Shown here: positions 11,856-24,179 of the stretch, one piece after another
How positions within the stretch are numbered: position 1 is the stretch's first letter
Layout of the letters: every line of letters begins with the position of its first letter
Assembly (NCBI GenBank): GCA_001414485.1
Contig: LLEY01000114.1
Coordinates: 62,001 to 126,000 of the forward strand
DNA: 64,000 nucleotides
Origin: Calycina herbarum
Taxonomy: Eukaryota; Ascomycota; Leotiomycetes; Helotiales; Pezizellaceae
Reading direction: 5' to 3'
Program-made: the position numbers and the translations under genes
Notes under the pieces: generated by a model
What the model was told of the DNA's origin: nothing
Database searches by the model: none
Seen by the model: the letters and a program-made list of their open reading frames with translations, nothing else

Positions 11856-14800
11856 GAGACTTGGGGGGAAACTTGGGATTTGTATTTGGATTTGATGATT
11901 TTATGTTGGAGTTGTGTTGGATGGTTTACGTCGCCTCTTGCTGGTGGTGGGCTTTTTGTTTTGCGAGATACCCCTGGGAGCAGGTATAGCAAAATTCTGT
12001 TTATCCTATGGACCCAGTGGTCATGTTTAGCATTGGATATGGTTTCTTTGAAGTATATATTAAAGCGGAGAGTACATGCAAACCTCAGACTAGGTTCCCA
12101 GTCTGCAGAGATGGAATTATCGCCTTCTAAATTTCATAAATCAAACAATTGAAAGTTTAATTGCATCTGCGAGATCTTCTGCCTCTGCTCAAAGTAGAAG
12201 TCTGCTCTCCATTACTTCAAGCTGAGAAATAAAGTCACGCTGCACCTTTGGGGAGACACAATTCACTAGTAATCAGGACACGAGTTTTTGCCCCCCCTCT
12301 CGCTTCACTTGGAACGCAAGCCTAGAAGGCTACGACAAATCTTCAAGTATAAAATTAGAGACAAAAGGAACAATGTGTGTACTATCTGACACCATGAAAA
12401 CCCTAGTCATGGTAAATGGGTTGGTCGAGTTGGCAGCCTTCAATCCTCTCCTCTAGACTACTCCGGCACAGGGAGCTGCAGGGACTTTTATGCAAGGCAT
12501 AGGCTTTTCTGTCTGAGTCTGGTACTATCAGTAGAGGGTTCATCTGAATGAAGAGTATTTGAACGTTTTGTGCTGTCGAGTTTATTACTGTTGTCGAATA
12601 AAAAAGTTCTGCCTACTAATGTAGCCTGTGCAGGCAGGTCCCAGTAGTTGATCTAACCAAGTAAAATGTCCCATACCAGTTGATCCTCCCCTTTAACTGA
12701 CAGAGTCGGGTAAACGATCATAATGTCGTATCTATCGTATCTTTCGATACGTAGATAAATGTAATTATTCATCAGGCGATGCAACTCGGCAAGGTATTAC
12801 CCTCTTCCTGGCCCCACAAAACTGACAAACCGGTCCTAGGAGCTGGTGACAACTGCGCTGCTAGGCAGGTAACATTAGTAATGCCGACTCCACGCCCAGT
12901 TGATCTTCCTAGTATCTGCTGGTTTCCCCTTAGAAAGGATGATGTTCATGTAGGATTGGGACTTGCTTCCTTCTGCCAAACAATGGCTCGCTCGTACAAA
13001 TGCTCTGGACTTGTATTTATTTTTTTACTAGTGTATACATGACTTTTATAGAAGATTCTGGGTATTTCTTGGGGTTTGTAGGAATTCCAGATATAATGGT
13101 GTATCTACTTTATCTGTGTTGCCATTTCTATCTCTTTGAGGCAGAAGCCATTCATTTAAGAGTTCAAGTCAAGAAGTGGGGATAAATCCTGGATAATCTT
13201 CGATGCCTGTGAGCAAGCTTTTTAGTGGAAGTGATACTTCCTTATTCACTCGTGTGTGCTCTTTCCAACAATACAAGATCAAAAATTACACGCGGCGGTA
13301 CCTAAGGAAGAATTCACTTTCACGGAATTCTTGTCAAAGGACGCTGTTGGGTATAAATAGGTGGGGTATTGCTGCTAGTACCTCCTCATCGCCAGTTTGC
13401 AAATAACCATTGAATACATTGTGGGGAGATGAACCTCGGGAATTACATCCCATCATACAATACCTCTGAAACAATTCTTCTCGCCCTAAAAACTGTACTT
13501 TTTCTCTCCAAGGGGTATGGCTCTCTTCTCAAGAAGTTGATCTGAATGAAGAAGATAAGGCGAGGAATTTGCGGTCGATTATATTGCTGTTGTCGAGTTT
13601 CATTCATTTCTACATAAGCGGGGGGGTCTTGAATAAGTCTACTTTCTTTTTGATGGTCACTAGTTAGTGGATTTTTAATCTAGCCAATGGTAGATGTGGT
13701 TGCGTTGTTAACATAATAAGCAGTGCGGTTTGCGGTTCGTATTGTGGATAAAAGAGTGTCTGGGAGGAAAGGGTTGGAAGAGGGGGAGGGAGATTTTATG
13801 AATGGTTAATGGGGGGTGTGGTTGATGTAAAATTAAGTTTATTTGAGCTACCACATTTGGTGAATGGAAACTTGGGTCTTGCTTCGTTCTACTGTTCTTG
13901 CTTGGTGTGGATTCTTGTTTGCTTGGGGATGTGAGGTTCTTTCTTTTAAGTAAAGGAATAATTGTCTTCGGGGAAGGAATATTTTCATTACTTCTCTCTA
14001 GCTCTCAGTCCCTAGTGATCTTTGTAAATAAATTTGAAGTCTTTTTGTTGTGTATGAATAAGCTGCCTACTGAGTAATTGGCAGTGTATCTAGTTTATCT
14101 ATAACGGAGGTTAATGGTTCTTTCAGATCCTCTAAGCCAAATAATAGATGAGAATAAAAGACTACAACACTTTAAATCATTTTCCAATACGTGAGTCACT
14201 TTCAAGCCACCATTGTTAAGAAGGAAGAAATCTTAAGGTATAAATAGGTGAAGCATCGCTACAATAGCTAATCATCATAGCTTTACCAGAGCACCCCAAC
14301 GCTGATTTGTGAAGTTGGACGCCAGGGATTTCACTTCTCTAGCAAAGCACTTCTTCTCACGCTAGAGGTTGTACTTGGTAACTTATCTTGGAAACTACTG
14401 TCTTGGCTCTCTGTTTGAGAAGTTGGTCTGAATTAAGAGTATCCAGTGAGGCTTTTGCTGTTAATTTTCGCATTGTTGTCGAAAAATCAACTTTGTTCAT
14501 ATGATTCTATAGAAATGAACTGTTTGATTCCCCTCAAGACACTTGAGTGGATTCTGGCCTATGACCCAACCACGGCTATACTGCTTGGAATTAAGCTTAT
14601 GGTTGTTCTCCTGTCCCCAATGTCGCAGAATTCGCATTCATTTTTAAGTTTCTCGTAAAGTTTCTCGTATATACACTCTCCTATTCATTAGTGCTTTTAT
14701 ACTGATTCCATATGGGACTTTAATTACGAGCTTAATGCGCTATGATACTCTAGAGTATGATATAGTCCAGTTCAAATAGTTTTCAATAATGAATTACTAA

Positions 14801-15970
14801 TCTTCATACTAAGAAACCCCTTTCGCAAGCACTTGGCTAAGTCTGGTGTCAAATTGAAATTGAAGGTCAATGGCTGTGCTTCACTGTTACCACTCAAGGA
14901 ACAAAGGTCTAAACGCTTACCTCAGCCAGCTAATCAAAGAACAATTGGCCCACCTACTACCTTCCCACCAGAGTTCTTCCGTTTTTTATCTATTGTTTTC
15001 ACTCCGATGCAAATTTCCGTTGTTGTCTTAAAAGTTTAAATTCAGCTAAGGCACACTCGTTCTTTCCCTTCTCACCGTACTTCGTGGTCTTCTTTACCTT
15101 GAGAAAAGGGCTCCTCGGAGCGAAACGAGTATCCACACTTTCCACATGTCTTCTCTTCGAGTTTTGCATAGAAGCAATGCTGTCAAATTTGAATCAAAGT
15201 TTGAGCCCTATGTATTTATTTCCTTCCTTCAAGTGGGGTTTTAACGCTTTATTTTCTATAAGCCCTACTGTATATATGATGCTAGAGAGTTGGTTTGTTT
15301 ACTGAGGGAAAGACTTGTTTCTCTCTCTTTATCTCTGTTATTTTCTAATATTTGAGAATTTCTACAATTTCACCTGTAGTTCTACACACAGTTATTCTCT
15401 TATTGCGAAGAGGCTTTGAGAGTAGATTCCTTGGATGTTCTTTAAATGGGTGGCCAAAAAAGACTGGGACTATGAAAGCTAACCTTTTTTACTTGACTAC
15501 TTTGGAGGTGTAATAATATTCAAGAAGGAGGATTTCTATATGATGTTAGCAAAAATAATACTTCAAGGTAAAATTGAGAAGTGCCCAGGACAAGAGAGTT
15601 GCATGAATAGGAGATATCAACGCAAAAGTAAGAAATAGAAGACACACCTCCCGCTAACATTCGGCATTTTCACATCTACTGTCGTTTCATCTCTCGCTGT
15701 CACCGCAGAAAACCCCCCGATTTTGTCGTTTTCATTCATATTGTCAAGTTATTGTTCGTTCCTTTCGAAAGTTTGAGGATTGTACTTTTTCTTTCCTTAT
15801 GCATGATTCTCCAAAAACATAGTTTTCTTCATTTGGAGAATATAGGATGTGTCCATGGAAGGTAAGTTGATGAGGGTTTTACAATTGTTTTGATGTTTAT
15901 GGGTTGGGGCTGGTTTGAGTTGATATACTTGTATTTCATCTGCCATTTGTGCCGCCATTTCACTAACTTA
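11856..15970. other. AT-rich gene desert with three decayed copies of one repeat unit
   Basis: No convincing gene is present; the longest open frames are under 100 codons and lack family resemblance. Three stretches share a diverged unit ending in TCTGAATGAAG...TTGCTGTTGTCGA-like sequence at about 12543-12600, 13541-13600 and 14427-14485. The second and third copies also share GGTATAAATAGGTG about 190 bp upstream of that tail (13350 and 14237). A short imperfect palindrome, ATCTATCGTAT...ATACGTAGAT, lies near 12730-12757. Confidence 0.6.
12360..14560. repeat. Three diverged direct repeats, roughly 1 kb spacing
   Basis: Copies lie at about 12,360-12,630, 13,250-13,660 and 14,180-14,540. Shared marks, in order, are TATAAATA (copies 2 and 3: 13352 and 14239), a GAAGTTGATCTGAATGAAG-like block and a TTGTTGTCGA-like block. 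They differ throughout and carry no common open frame. They look like an old tandem duplication of a transcribed unit or promoter-bearing element. Confidence 0.5.
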
Positions 15971-18875
15971 GGGCCTGTTTGGCTAGCAGATTAGATCCTA
16001 GATTTAACTCGCAAAAAGCACTAAGCACGTACTACTTAACTCCCTTAAGTATTGAATTAATATATCTGAATCGTAATCTAGCTATTTTTGCGTGAATTGC
16101 CTCTTTTTGGTGAATCGTATATTATATCTTGTATACGTATATATTAAAGCTATAGCATCCTCCTAGAACCTTTTATCTAACTAACGTCTAGTGTAAGCAA
16201 GGAATACTCAGGTACTCAAGTAGTACTCTGAGTAGTGTAAGTAGAGTAGAGTAGTTACTTATAGCTACTTAAGTAGTACTCTGAGTAGTATACTATAAAT
16301 AGAAATAAATAACTAAAGTATAAAGTAGTTATCTTTAAAGTCTATATCTTTATCCTTCTTCTCTCTCTTCTTTCTTTCTTTAGTCTCTTCTTCTAGATAA
16401 AGACCCTAGCTTTTTAGACTAATTATAGCCTCTATAGTCTCTTTAGAGAGCCTATTTCGTTGCTTTATAACTATATTAGCTCTCTAACTAAAGACTCTTT
16501 TACTAGGAGCTAAAGTAGCTAGAACTTATAGATACTTCCGAGCTTAGCTATACCTTTATTAAGAGCGTCTATAAAGATCTTTTATCCCATTTAAGAGTTA
16601 GTTATATATATATAAATAAGAAGTAAGAAAGAGAGTAGAAAGAGATCTAGCTTAAGCTCTTAGCAGCCCTGGAACGCTATACTAACGCTGCTCCGAGCCT
16701 CGGCCCGGCCTGGCTCGAATACTCAGAGTACTACTCTGAGTTACTTAGAGTACTATAAGTAGAGTAGTGGTCACTACTCTACTCTACTCTACTCATTTCT
16801 TTCGCTGGTAAGAGCTGACTTTTACCGCAATCGTTATCAAGTTCTTTTTAGAACCAAACTTTTCAAGATGGCTATGTAGCACAATAAAGGACAAGCCAGA
16901 AACATTTGCGAAACCATCAACAAGTCCACCATTCGTTTCTCCTATGCTCCTTACCAATCGACAGAGAGGGTCATCGAAAACTCAAGAAAGAAAGCATATA
17001 TTTATGCTGAACTCTTATCTTATTATTAACACCCAATGACTCCCCGGAACAGATATCTAAGCACCATGACTTAACCTTCTTCGTAGGATTTCTTGTCATT
17101 GAAAAGTTAACCACTGTCAAAAAGTTAACCACTTTCGAAAATTCACTTGTTACGGAAAACTACAAATTCATACCATTGACCAATGAGATATAGTATATCC
17201 AAGTTATTGTTAGCTCTACATAACCGTAAACTCTCTTGAGGGAAGTTATTTGCTATTAGCTTCAAGATTGAGACTTCTTTCCATTGGACAAATGTACGGC
17301 TTGGGTGGGATTGATTTTCTTGTAGTGTTTGAAGGTTTGATTTTGCTAGGCGAACTAGATCTATTGGTCGCGTCAATTAGATCTGGATGATGAGGCTGTG
17401 ACTTTTCTAAAAATCGTTTCAAGTCACCAAGTATATGGTAAGTAAGGATCTTTATTGGCTTTCAGGAAGAAAAGAGTCTATAGAGGAACCTGGATTTATC
17501 CCATTGGGCTTACCACTTGTGACCAAGATTGAAGTGAATAACAGCTGATCAATAGATTGGTAGGTGGGCATTTATCTTCACCTCTATTACTTTTTCTTCT
17601 CCTGAGTTAATTTAGGCATTGTTTACCATTTCATGACTATTTTATCAAATACGACAAGAAGTTTATTCGTTCAATACTAGTAGAGTATATATTAGTTATC
17701 TATCAAATGAGTTCGATCGTTCAAGAAACACCTGGACTGTTCTACCAAAAAGGAGGCATCGAATTAATGTGGACTTAGGGAAGAGTGTTTATTTGACAGA
17801 CTCCAAAAATCCACCAAAGCTGGTGGCCGCAAACTTAGATTTGGATGGCAAATACTTCATGTTCGTACGTGCTTACCTACCTCTCATTGTTCCAACTTGC
17901 CCAGGATGGTTTCAAACAATGAGGTTCAATTGTTCTAAAGGATTTGAATAATATCCCGCGTTTATTGCCCACGAGGAAGCTCAAAATCTTTCGAAGCCGG
18001 CCATCTGAAGAGTCAAATTATTGATTCCACAAGGAGCAATCAACAACTTCGCACAACCCGCCGATTGGCATGCTCGCGTGCCTCGTAACACCGCGTTCAC
18101 AAACCAATAAATCGATTCGCGCTCCACAAACATCCACTCTTGACATCATCCCACTGTCACTGTGCCCCCTCCCACAATGAAAAACAACTCCCACCCAACA
18201 TCCCAACAAGCAATCCCTTCAACCCCACCCTGTTCATCCCAAGCAGTGGAGATTTTCCCGAATGTTTCCCCACGTACATGCCAAGACCAACATTAAATCC
18301 TTCCCTCGTCGATCCTAGCGATCCCCTGCTCCGTTAAATTTAGGCTGTTTCAAGAATGCCTCCTCACCGATATTACCAGAGAAGGCCCGTAGAAAAAACC
18401 AACTAATGCAAGTAAAGCCGAGAAACCCGGATCTTCGGCGTCTGCGCGTGGCAAAGTGCACCAACGTGGGAAATTAAATTGTTGGCCCAGTCGCACAATT
18501 GTACAACAACGTAAAATACTGCCTAATTGAAATGTGCGAATGGGAGGAAAATTAGAAGGAAGAATCACAAGTGCAAAATGGAACTGGAAAGTTTGTTTGA
18601 GGGCTCGACTCATTTTGTATATTATACACAAAAGTTCTTGACTATACATTGGGCCCCAAAAACAGATATTTTTGTCTCCAACATTACCAATACAGGCAGC
18701 CAAGCCTCGCATCATATAATTAATTACAAGAATCTAGAACCAACACCTCCCTTCGCTTTTTGTATATGTACCATAAATCGAACCACCCATGCGTTTGTAA
18801 TTTTCGTAAAAGCCATAGCCCTAATCATGACAAGACCGGTTGAGGATTCAGGCGTCAAAATGCGGAAGCAGTGAC
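15971..18875. other. AT-rich, gene-free region around a transposon remnant
   Basis: From 15971 to 16200 the sequence begins GGGCCTGTTTGG and is very AT-rich; it may be another transposon end but no partner terminus was found. A hAT remnant occupies 16203-16794. From 16795 to 18875 only short unrelated open frames occur. The last 600 bases are the 3' flank of the minus-strand wall-protein gene. Confidence 0.5.
16203..16794 (-). mobile_element. hAT transposon remnant, copy 1, RIP-like decay
   Basis: Both ends are built of the word AGTAGTACTCTGAGTA and GAGTAGAGTAG runs in opposite orientation, as in hAT subterminal repeats. On the minus strand, about 16560-16385, the frame reads LAPSKRVFS, then RANIVIKQRNRLSKETIEAI, then LKS-stop-G. 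This is the conserved C-terminal hAT dimerisation region (family pattern SAPSERVFS...NRL...LKSW). The stops are TAA and TAG; the one at the LKSW tryptophan is TGG changed to TAG, as RIP does. The rest of the transposase is missing, so this is an internally deleted, dead copy. Confidence 0.75.
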
Positions 18876-19492
18876 TTAAACGAAGAGAACAGCGACGAGA
18901 CCGGCGACGACGGCGAAAGCAGCAGATGCTTGCATACCGGAAGCAGATCCAGTGAAGGCAGTTGGGGTAGCGGTGGCTGATGGGGAGGTAACGTTCTTTG
19001 GGATGGTGATGCTACCGGTGCTGGATGGTGCTGGGGCAGCAGAGGTTTTTGGTTGAACCGTCACTGTGCTGTAAATGACAGTGGGAACACAGGATGAGAT
19101 GGTCAAGACGGAGACAACTGGTGCGGAAGCAACTGGGGCGCTGGTAGCGACGGAAACAACCGACACCGGGGTGGAAGCAACACCAGAGTTCTTAGAAACG
19201 GAGCTGGCTGGGATGGAGGCGTTGGCGTAGACGGATGGAACAACAACAGCTGAGGTTGGGATCACTGGGACTAAGTAAAATGTTAGTAGATATTCGATAT
19301 TCCATGGAGAATGAGGTGTAGCTTACAAGAAGTGGTGCTAACAACAGTTGAGCGAGCTGGGCAGTTGGTAACTGATGCTGCGCATGAGGTGATGGTGACC
19401 TCCTGGGTAGAGTAGACGGTAGAACCGACAACACCTGGGGTGGCCATAACGGCGGAGGCCATGAAGGCAACGGCGGCGATTGTGAATTGCAT
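18876..19492 (-). CDS. Ser/Thr-rich GPI-anchored cell-wall protein
   Basis: Two exons on the minus strand (19492-19327, 19270-18876; 56 nt intron, donor GTAAGC, acceptor TTAG) encode 186 aa. The start MQFTIAAVAFMASAVMATPG is a clear secretion signal with likely cleavage near residue 18. The mature part has five cysteines in two groups: TSCAASVTNCPA and later ISSCVPTVIY (a short Cys pattern common in fungal wall proteins), followed by long Ser/Thr/Pro/Val stretches for O-glycosylation. The end, ASGMQASAAFAVVAGLVAVLFV, is a classic GPI-attachment signal with small residues before a hydrophobic tail. It should be displayed at the plasma membrane or cross-linked to wall glucan. No catalytic domain is visible. 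It appears intact. Confidence 0.82.
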
Positions 19493-21482
19493 CTTGAAGA
19501 TTGAGTTGGTAAGGTTGATTGGGGAGGGAGAAATCGTAAAGTGCTGAAGAGCGATTGTGATTAGAGCTGGTTCTTTAAAAGAATGTAAGGAGACCGAAGT
19601 CAAGAGTTATCAAAAGGATGATGAGAGTTGAAGATTGGCTGTTTGGCTGAAGAAAGAAGACTGAGGTTTGGGGTTGAGGGTTGCATATAACTATCTGGGG
19701 AGATTAAACAAACTACCCAACGAAGAACCCTATGGTTGCTGCTCCACTTCCTTAATTAGCCACTCACACCAACGGCTCCATCGTGGCAGAACCTCATTTC
19801 CATCGTCGTCCCCGTCGACATGGGGGTTTGCAGCGGCAAATCGACAACCTGCAGCCATCCCCGTCGTTTCCTGCAAAAAGGGGAAAGGAAGGCCCACCCG
19901 ACAGGACGATTGGTGGAGGGGTCGAAGTGATATTTTGTGACGCCAACAAGTCACAATTCGTGCGGCTTGCCACCATGAATAGGAGGCGCTGATTTGGCGT
20001 GGGCTTGACCACTGAAAGCGCGTGCAGAGCATGTGCTTGTTACTCGATGTCTCAACGTGCCCAGAAGAAAGCAAAATAACCTGCACAAGCGGCACCTTGG
20101 TGGGAGGTCAAACTTTCGTCAAATCTGGCTGGGAGAAGCTTACCCCTGGAAATTGGTTGCTGACTGCTGCTTGGCCTCGCTAATGCAGGAACAAGGTCCT
20201 CGCCAAGTGTTGGCCGCCAATCAGACCCCGTTCTTCTTAGGAACGGTGTGGCTTGCCGAGCAACATTTGATTGTTTCCCCCTGAATGGAAGAGTGGAAGA
20301 TGCGGAGAAAGCCTAGAAAAGACGATTTATCAGATTTGCAGCCGCGCTTCTCAAAATAATTCAACATCTCTCATCACCTCCAAATTCAGCATTCTAAATA
20401 TCAAAATGCTGACCACCTTCCATGAACAATTCGTTCTTGTTCTAACCCCGAAATAAAGCCTGAAGGGAGGTCGGCCCTTCGGATGGTCAAAATAACTTCA
20501 GGTGGAGAGCCTTGGTGGGACAGTCGTCGCACTTGTTCACCCCACTCTTATCATGAACGCATGCGGCTGTTTTCCCCAGCCCTCAGTCGGATCTGCCACG
20601 GGCTGTCCGATTATGACAATCTCGATTATAATTGGCAACAATTGGAGGAGATCTTCCTCTAAAGTGGACCCAAAATGTTTCAATGCAATTCGAGCATTCA
20701 CATCGCTGGCTCCACGAAAGGGGTTGGTGCTTTTGAGTCTTGACATCTTGAACTTGGTAAAATCGGAACGATTAATCGATTTTGAACCATTCATTCATAC
20801 TGCATTGTTGGCGCAGCGTTGCGCTCTGCGAATTAATAATGCAACCTCGGCGTCAATTCTCTTAGTCACTGCCAGGGTTGATGTTTATCCAGCGTCTCTT
20901 ACACTCAATTCTTGTTCCTCAGATTTGTGGAAATTTCTAACCTTCTGGATCAGCCAGCCGTCCCTTCGTGCTGTTGGGTATTGATGGCGACATCTCACAA
21001 TCCCTCCGAATTGGAATAGGCACGTGCCGGCTGTCGTGCGACCTCATCTGAATCGTCTCTGAAAGCTTGTCAATCACTGGTGTGTCTTATACGAAGGATG
21101 AGTAAAGGATGGTGGAGGAAGCGTATACCTCGTCTTCACGGTTAGGTATCGTGATTAATCGTGATTCTGAAACTTAATGTCATCCCTCGGACAGGAACCC
21201 GAGGCGAGGTTGATCCCTCTCCAGGGCTTCTATTTCGGTTCAACATCCTGCCACGAGGTCATTACTCAAAACACATACAAACCTTACGAATTTATTTACG
21301 TACCACCAACAACTTTCTTCGAACAAATTAACATTCGTGAAAACATATTCCTTCCAACTTCTCTTTAAAGCTTAAGTAATCGAATTATGCTTGATCCGCC
21401 TCGGGAATCCCGTGGAAAACCTGAACGTGACGAGAAATTGAGAATAAACTACTTCATTTGTTTCTAATTATCGTCCCCTGCT
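19493..21482. other. Intergenic region, no supported gene
   Basis: The first part is the promoter of the wall-protein gene. Several open frames of 60-160 codons lie between 19,700 and 21,400 on both strands, but they overlap one another and show no domain, signal peptide or splice-consistent extension. Nothing else is evident. Confidence 0.5.
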
Positions 21483-23476
21483 CTACTTTCTTCGTTTCTT
21501 CTTCTTCTGTGAAGACAAGCCTAAATCGGGACGTTTCACAAGGGCATTGTGTTGGTGCTTGCTTGCTGCATTTGCCTTCGCCTTGTTCTTCTGCGATTTG
21601 GTGTCTTCCACGATTTGTTTTGATGGTGGGATTTCGACTTCGTCTTCGAAACCTCCCCATTCCTCCTCCTCCTCCACCACTACTTCCTCCAGCTGCTCTT
21701 CTTTCCGAGATTTGCCAATCTTCCCCTTGGGGCGTTTTCGCTCGGTGGCTTCGACGATTTCCTCTCCAGTTTCCTCCGGCAAGACCTTGACAGGAAATCC
21801 CCAAACATCTCTCACCATATGACCACGCTCATCACGAAGAAACTGAGCTTCAATACCGGCAGGGACATTGGAATCTCTCACAAACCCCGCGAGGAAGAAT
21901 CCCATCGTGCCATGCTCATCGCCTTTGTTGGCTCTGATACAGGCTTCTGCCAATTCGGCATCTCCACTGGCAGCTGCCAAATCTCCTCGAACTGGCCATT
22001 CTTTCAGACCCCTAATCTGCTCCGGACGCTTCAATAGCCGCCATCCTCTTTCTTTAGCGATACTAGAGCTCAACGCTTTGGTAACGACTTGCTCGTTCTC
22101 CTCCGCGTGGATAGAGCATGTTGAATAGGTAATCTTTCGCGCCGAAGGGAACTTGAACGCATGTAGGAGAAGCTCTAGTTGGAATTTTGATAATGCTGTT
22201 AGACGGGCTTGAAGCTCATCAACAGTGTCAACAGCAGTAACCATGCCATCATCATCAACCATGACATCTAATTTCTCGTCAAAATCCTCGCGCTTTCGTT
22301 TCCGGGTTTCTTTAGTAGGGTCTGGAAGTCTGGTTCTTTTGTTGTTGCTGTTGCTTCCAGTTTTCGAGGAGAGTTCAACCTTTTTGAGGATTGGTAGGTG
22401 CAACTCGGGCATGTCATCCCGACCAATGATGCCGCTTCCAGAACAACTTGGATCCAGCAATAAAGCCCCGACTTTCTTATACATGGGAGCATCAGGGTCC
22501 GCCTTCAGGAAATCCTGTCCGGGATGGAGTTTGATAAATGTATCCGACCCAGCGATGCCAACCATCATCTCGAGGGTTTCAGCTCGACCTTTGTTCTTCT
22601 CGAAAGCGTGAAGAGTTTGGGAACACTCATCAGGCTCTGGGAGGTGCGATGAAAGAATTGCAGCGATATGAGTCGTTTTATTTCCGGGCGCTGAGCAGGT
22701 ATCTATGATATCGCCGTCTTCTGGCAATGGATCCAGAAGGTAGGCCGGAAAGCATGATGCCTTATCTTGGAAGATGATACTTCCTGTTTTATAAGCCTCG
22801 CTTTTTGAAAGATCCACGCCAGCTGAAATGGCAACCAAGTTGGGAATAATGCTGTCGATAAAAATACGTCTTGATCCTCGCTGACGAACAGACTGGACAC
22901 TTGTAGCTCTCTCCAGACCAGCAAACGTCGACTCGAGTTGATCCTCGATTGAAGTTTTCAAGGTATTGACACGAACCCAGCGTGGATATGGCGCTTCGGA
23001 ATTATCAGTGCTGTTTTCAAGTCCGGCTTCAATGTGTGCTTTCAGGGCCTCCACAGAGCTCAATTTCCTCCGGATCCTGGCTTTGGTGAATTCAGCGGTC
23101 AGCCTGGCCTTGTGTCGCTCAATCGAAGTTCTGAGGCCATGAGTTGCCGGGAGCGCAATGCCTCGTTTTGCTAGAAGAAGATCGTGAATAAGAAGTATTG
23201 ATAGGACGGGTGTGATCTAATAGAAGTTATTAGTAACGTGACTGGACGTGGGAATCAAGGCGGGGAAGAGCTAACTTTTCGCTCAAGCTTCAAGATATCT
23301 GCAGCCTCAACAACCTCCTTCAAAATGCTACTCCATTTGCAAGACTCGATTGCCAAAGCATATATTTGGGCCGGTTGAGACTTCAAATCATTTTTACCGA
23401 ATATCCTGGACTTCAAGCTGCCACCAGATGCCGCGGAAGAGGTGAGAAATTCCGATGTTTCGTGGTAGAGTGACAT
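21483..23476 (-). CDS. RCM1: 25S rRNA cytosine-C5 methyltransferase, Rcm1/NSUN5 family
   Basis: Two exons on the minus strand (23476-23276, 23216-21483; 59 nt intron with donor GTTAGC) give 644 aa. The SAM-binding motif I is DTCSAPGNKTTH (about residue 235), motif IV is LLLDPSCSGSGI and motif VI is TYSTCSIHAEENE. The two catalytic cysteines of RNA m5C methyltransferases, in the PSC and STC motifs, are both present. The N-terminal MSLYHETSEFL and the PRWVRVNTLK block fit the Rcm1/NSUN5 branch, which in yeast modifies one cytosine in 25S rRNA in the nucleolus. Basic patches (KETRKRKREDF and the C-terminal KKKKRRK) suit nucleolar targeting. It has a longer charged C-terminal tail than yeast Rcm1. 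Intact. Confidence 0.9.
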
Positions 23477-24179
23477 TGTCGACTCGGCTCAATCAACCAA
23501 CGTGTACTCCCAATTCGGGCTATCGACTAACAGTTGAACCTTCGTACAAATGGATGTTGAAATTTTGCGCGCAGAGGTCAAAAAATGGGAGAAAAGTTGG
23601 CGAAAAGCAAGATGTTTGCACGCTGTCATGTGATGTACGGTGGCCTATTTTCCAACCGCACTTGTCAAAAGAGGCAGTAAATAATGTTCTAACTCTCTGC
23701 TCCGTCGTACAATCCTTTGCCAAATTTGGAAATTTGAACTCGATTGTTCTACGATATATGGTTCTGACTTATATCCTGCTCTTAGTTCAATCACTTGGAA
23801 TTACTCGAGAAAGTTGAGACAACCAGCCTGGTATGAACCTGAAGTATTTACTGCCGCTTTTACAGTCTATTGCGAGCCACCTCTTGGGGGGGTTGAATTA
23901 CCATGCATTCTGCTCCCATCTCCTTCTTTTGAGTTAGCAACCGCTTCGTCGTATACCAACGAATAAGAGCTTTTGAGAGAGGGAAGCGTTGGTAATATAT
24001 TAATAGAAGTGAGCTTGCCAGCGCTAATTGATAGACATCGGTTCTAGTGTTGTTGGTTCAACTGTTGGTTCAACTGTTGGTTCAACTGTTGGTTTTATTT
24101 TCGGATTTTCCCTACAAATAATCAGTCCGACTTTCAAGTCTACCCTCACATCAACTCACATACAAACATTTATCAAAAT
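23477..24179. other. Intergenic region with a dispersed 30 bp repeat and a minisatellite
   Basis: Contains the RCM1 promoter, a 30 bp sequence at 23839-23868 that recurs exactly (inverted) at 61836-61865, and a 12 bp tandem repeat at 24051. No gene is seen. Confidence 0.6.
24051..24095 (+). repeat. 12 bp minisatellite, about 3.5 copies
   Basis: The unit TGTTGGTTCAAC is repeated exactly three times (24051, 24063, 24075) and then partly (TGTTGGTT). It lies just upstream of the broken F-box-like gene. Confidence 0.9.

Noticed and set aside
12779..13406. Chain of short plus-strand frames in the AT-rich region
   Set aside because: No signal peptide, domain or workable splicing links them; composition explains them.
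15971..16200. GGGCCTGTTTGG at the start of an AT-rich block, reminiscent of plant MITE ends
   Set aside because: No matching inverted terminus or target duplication could be found nearby.
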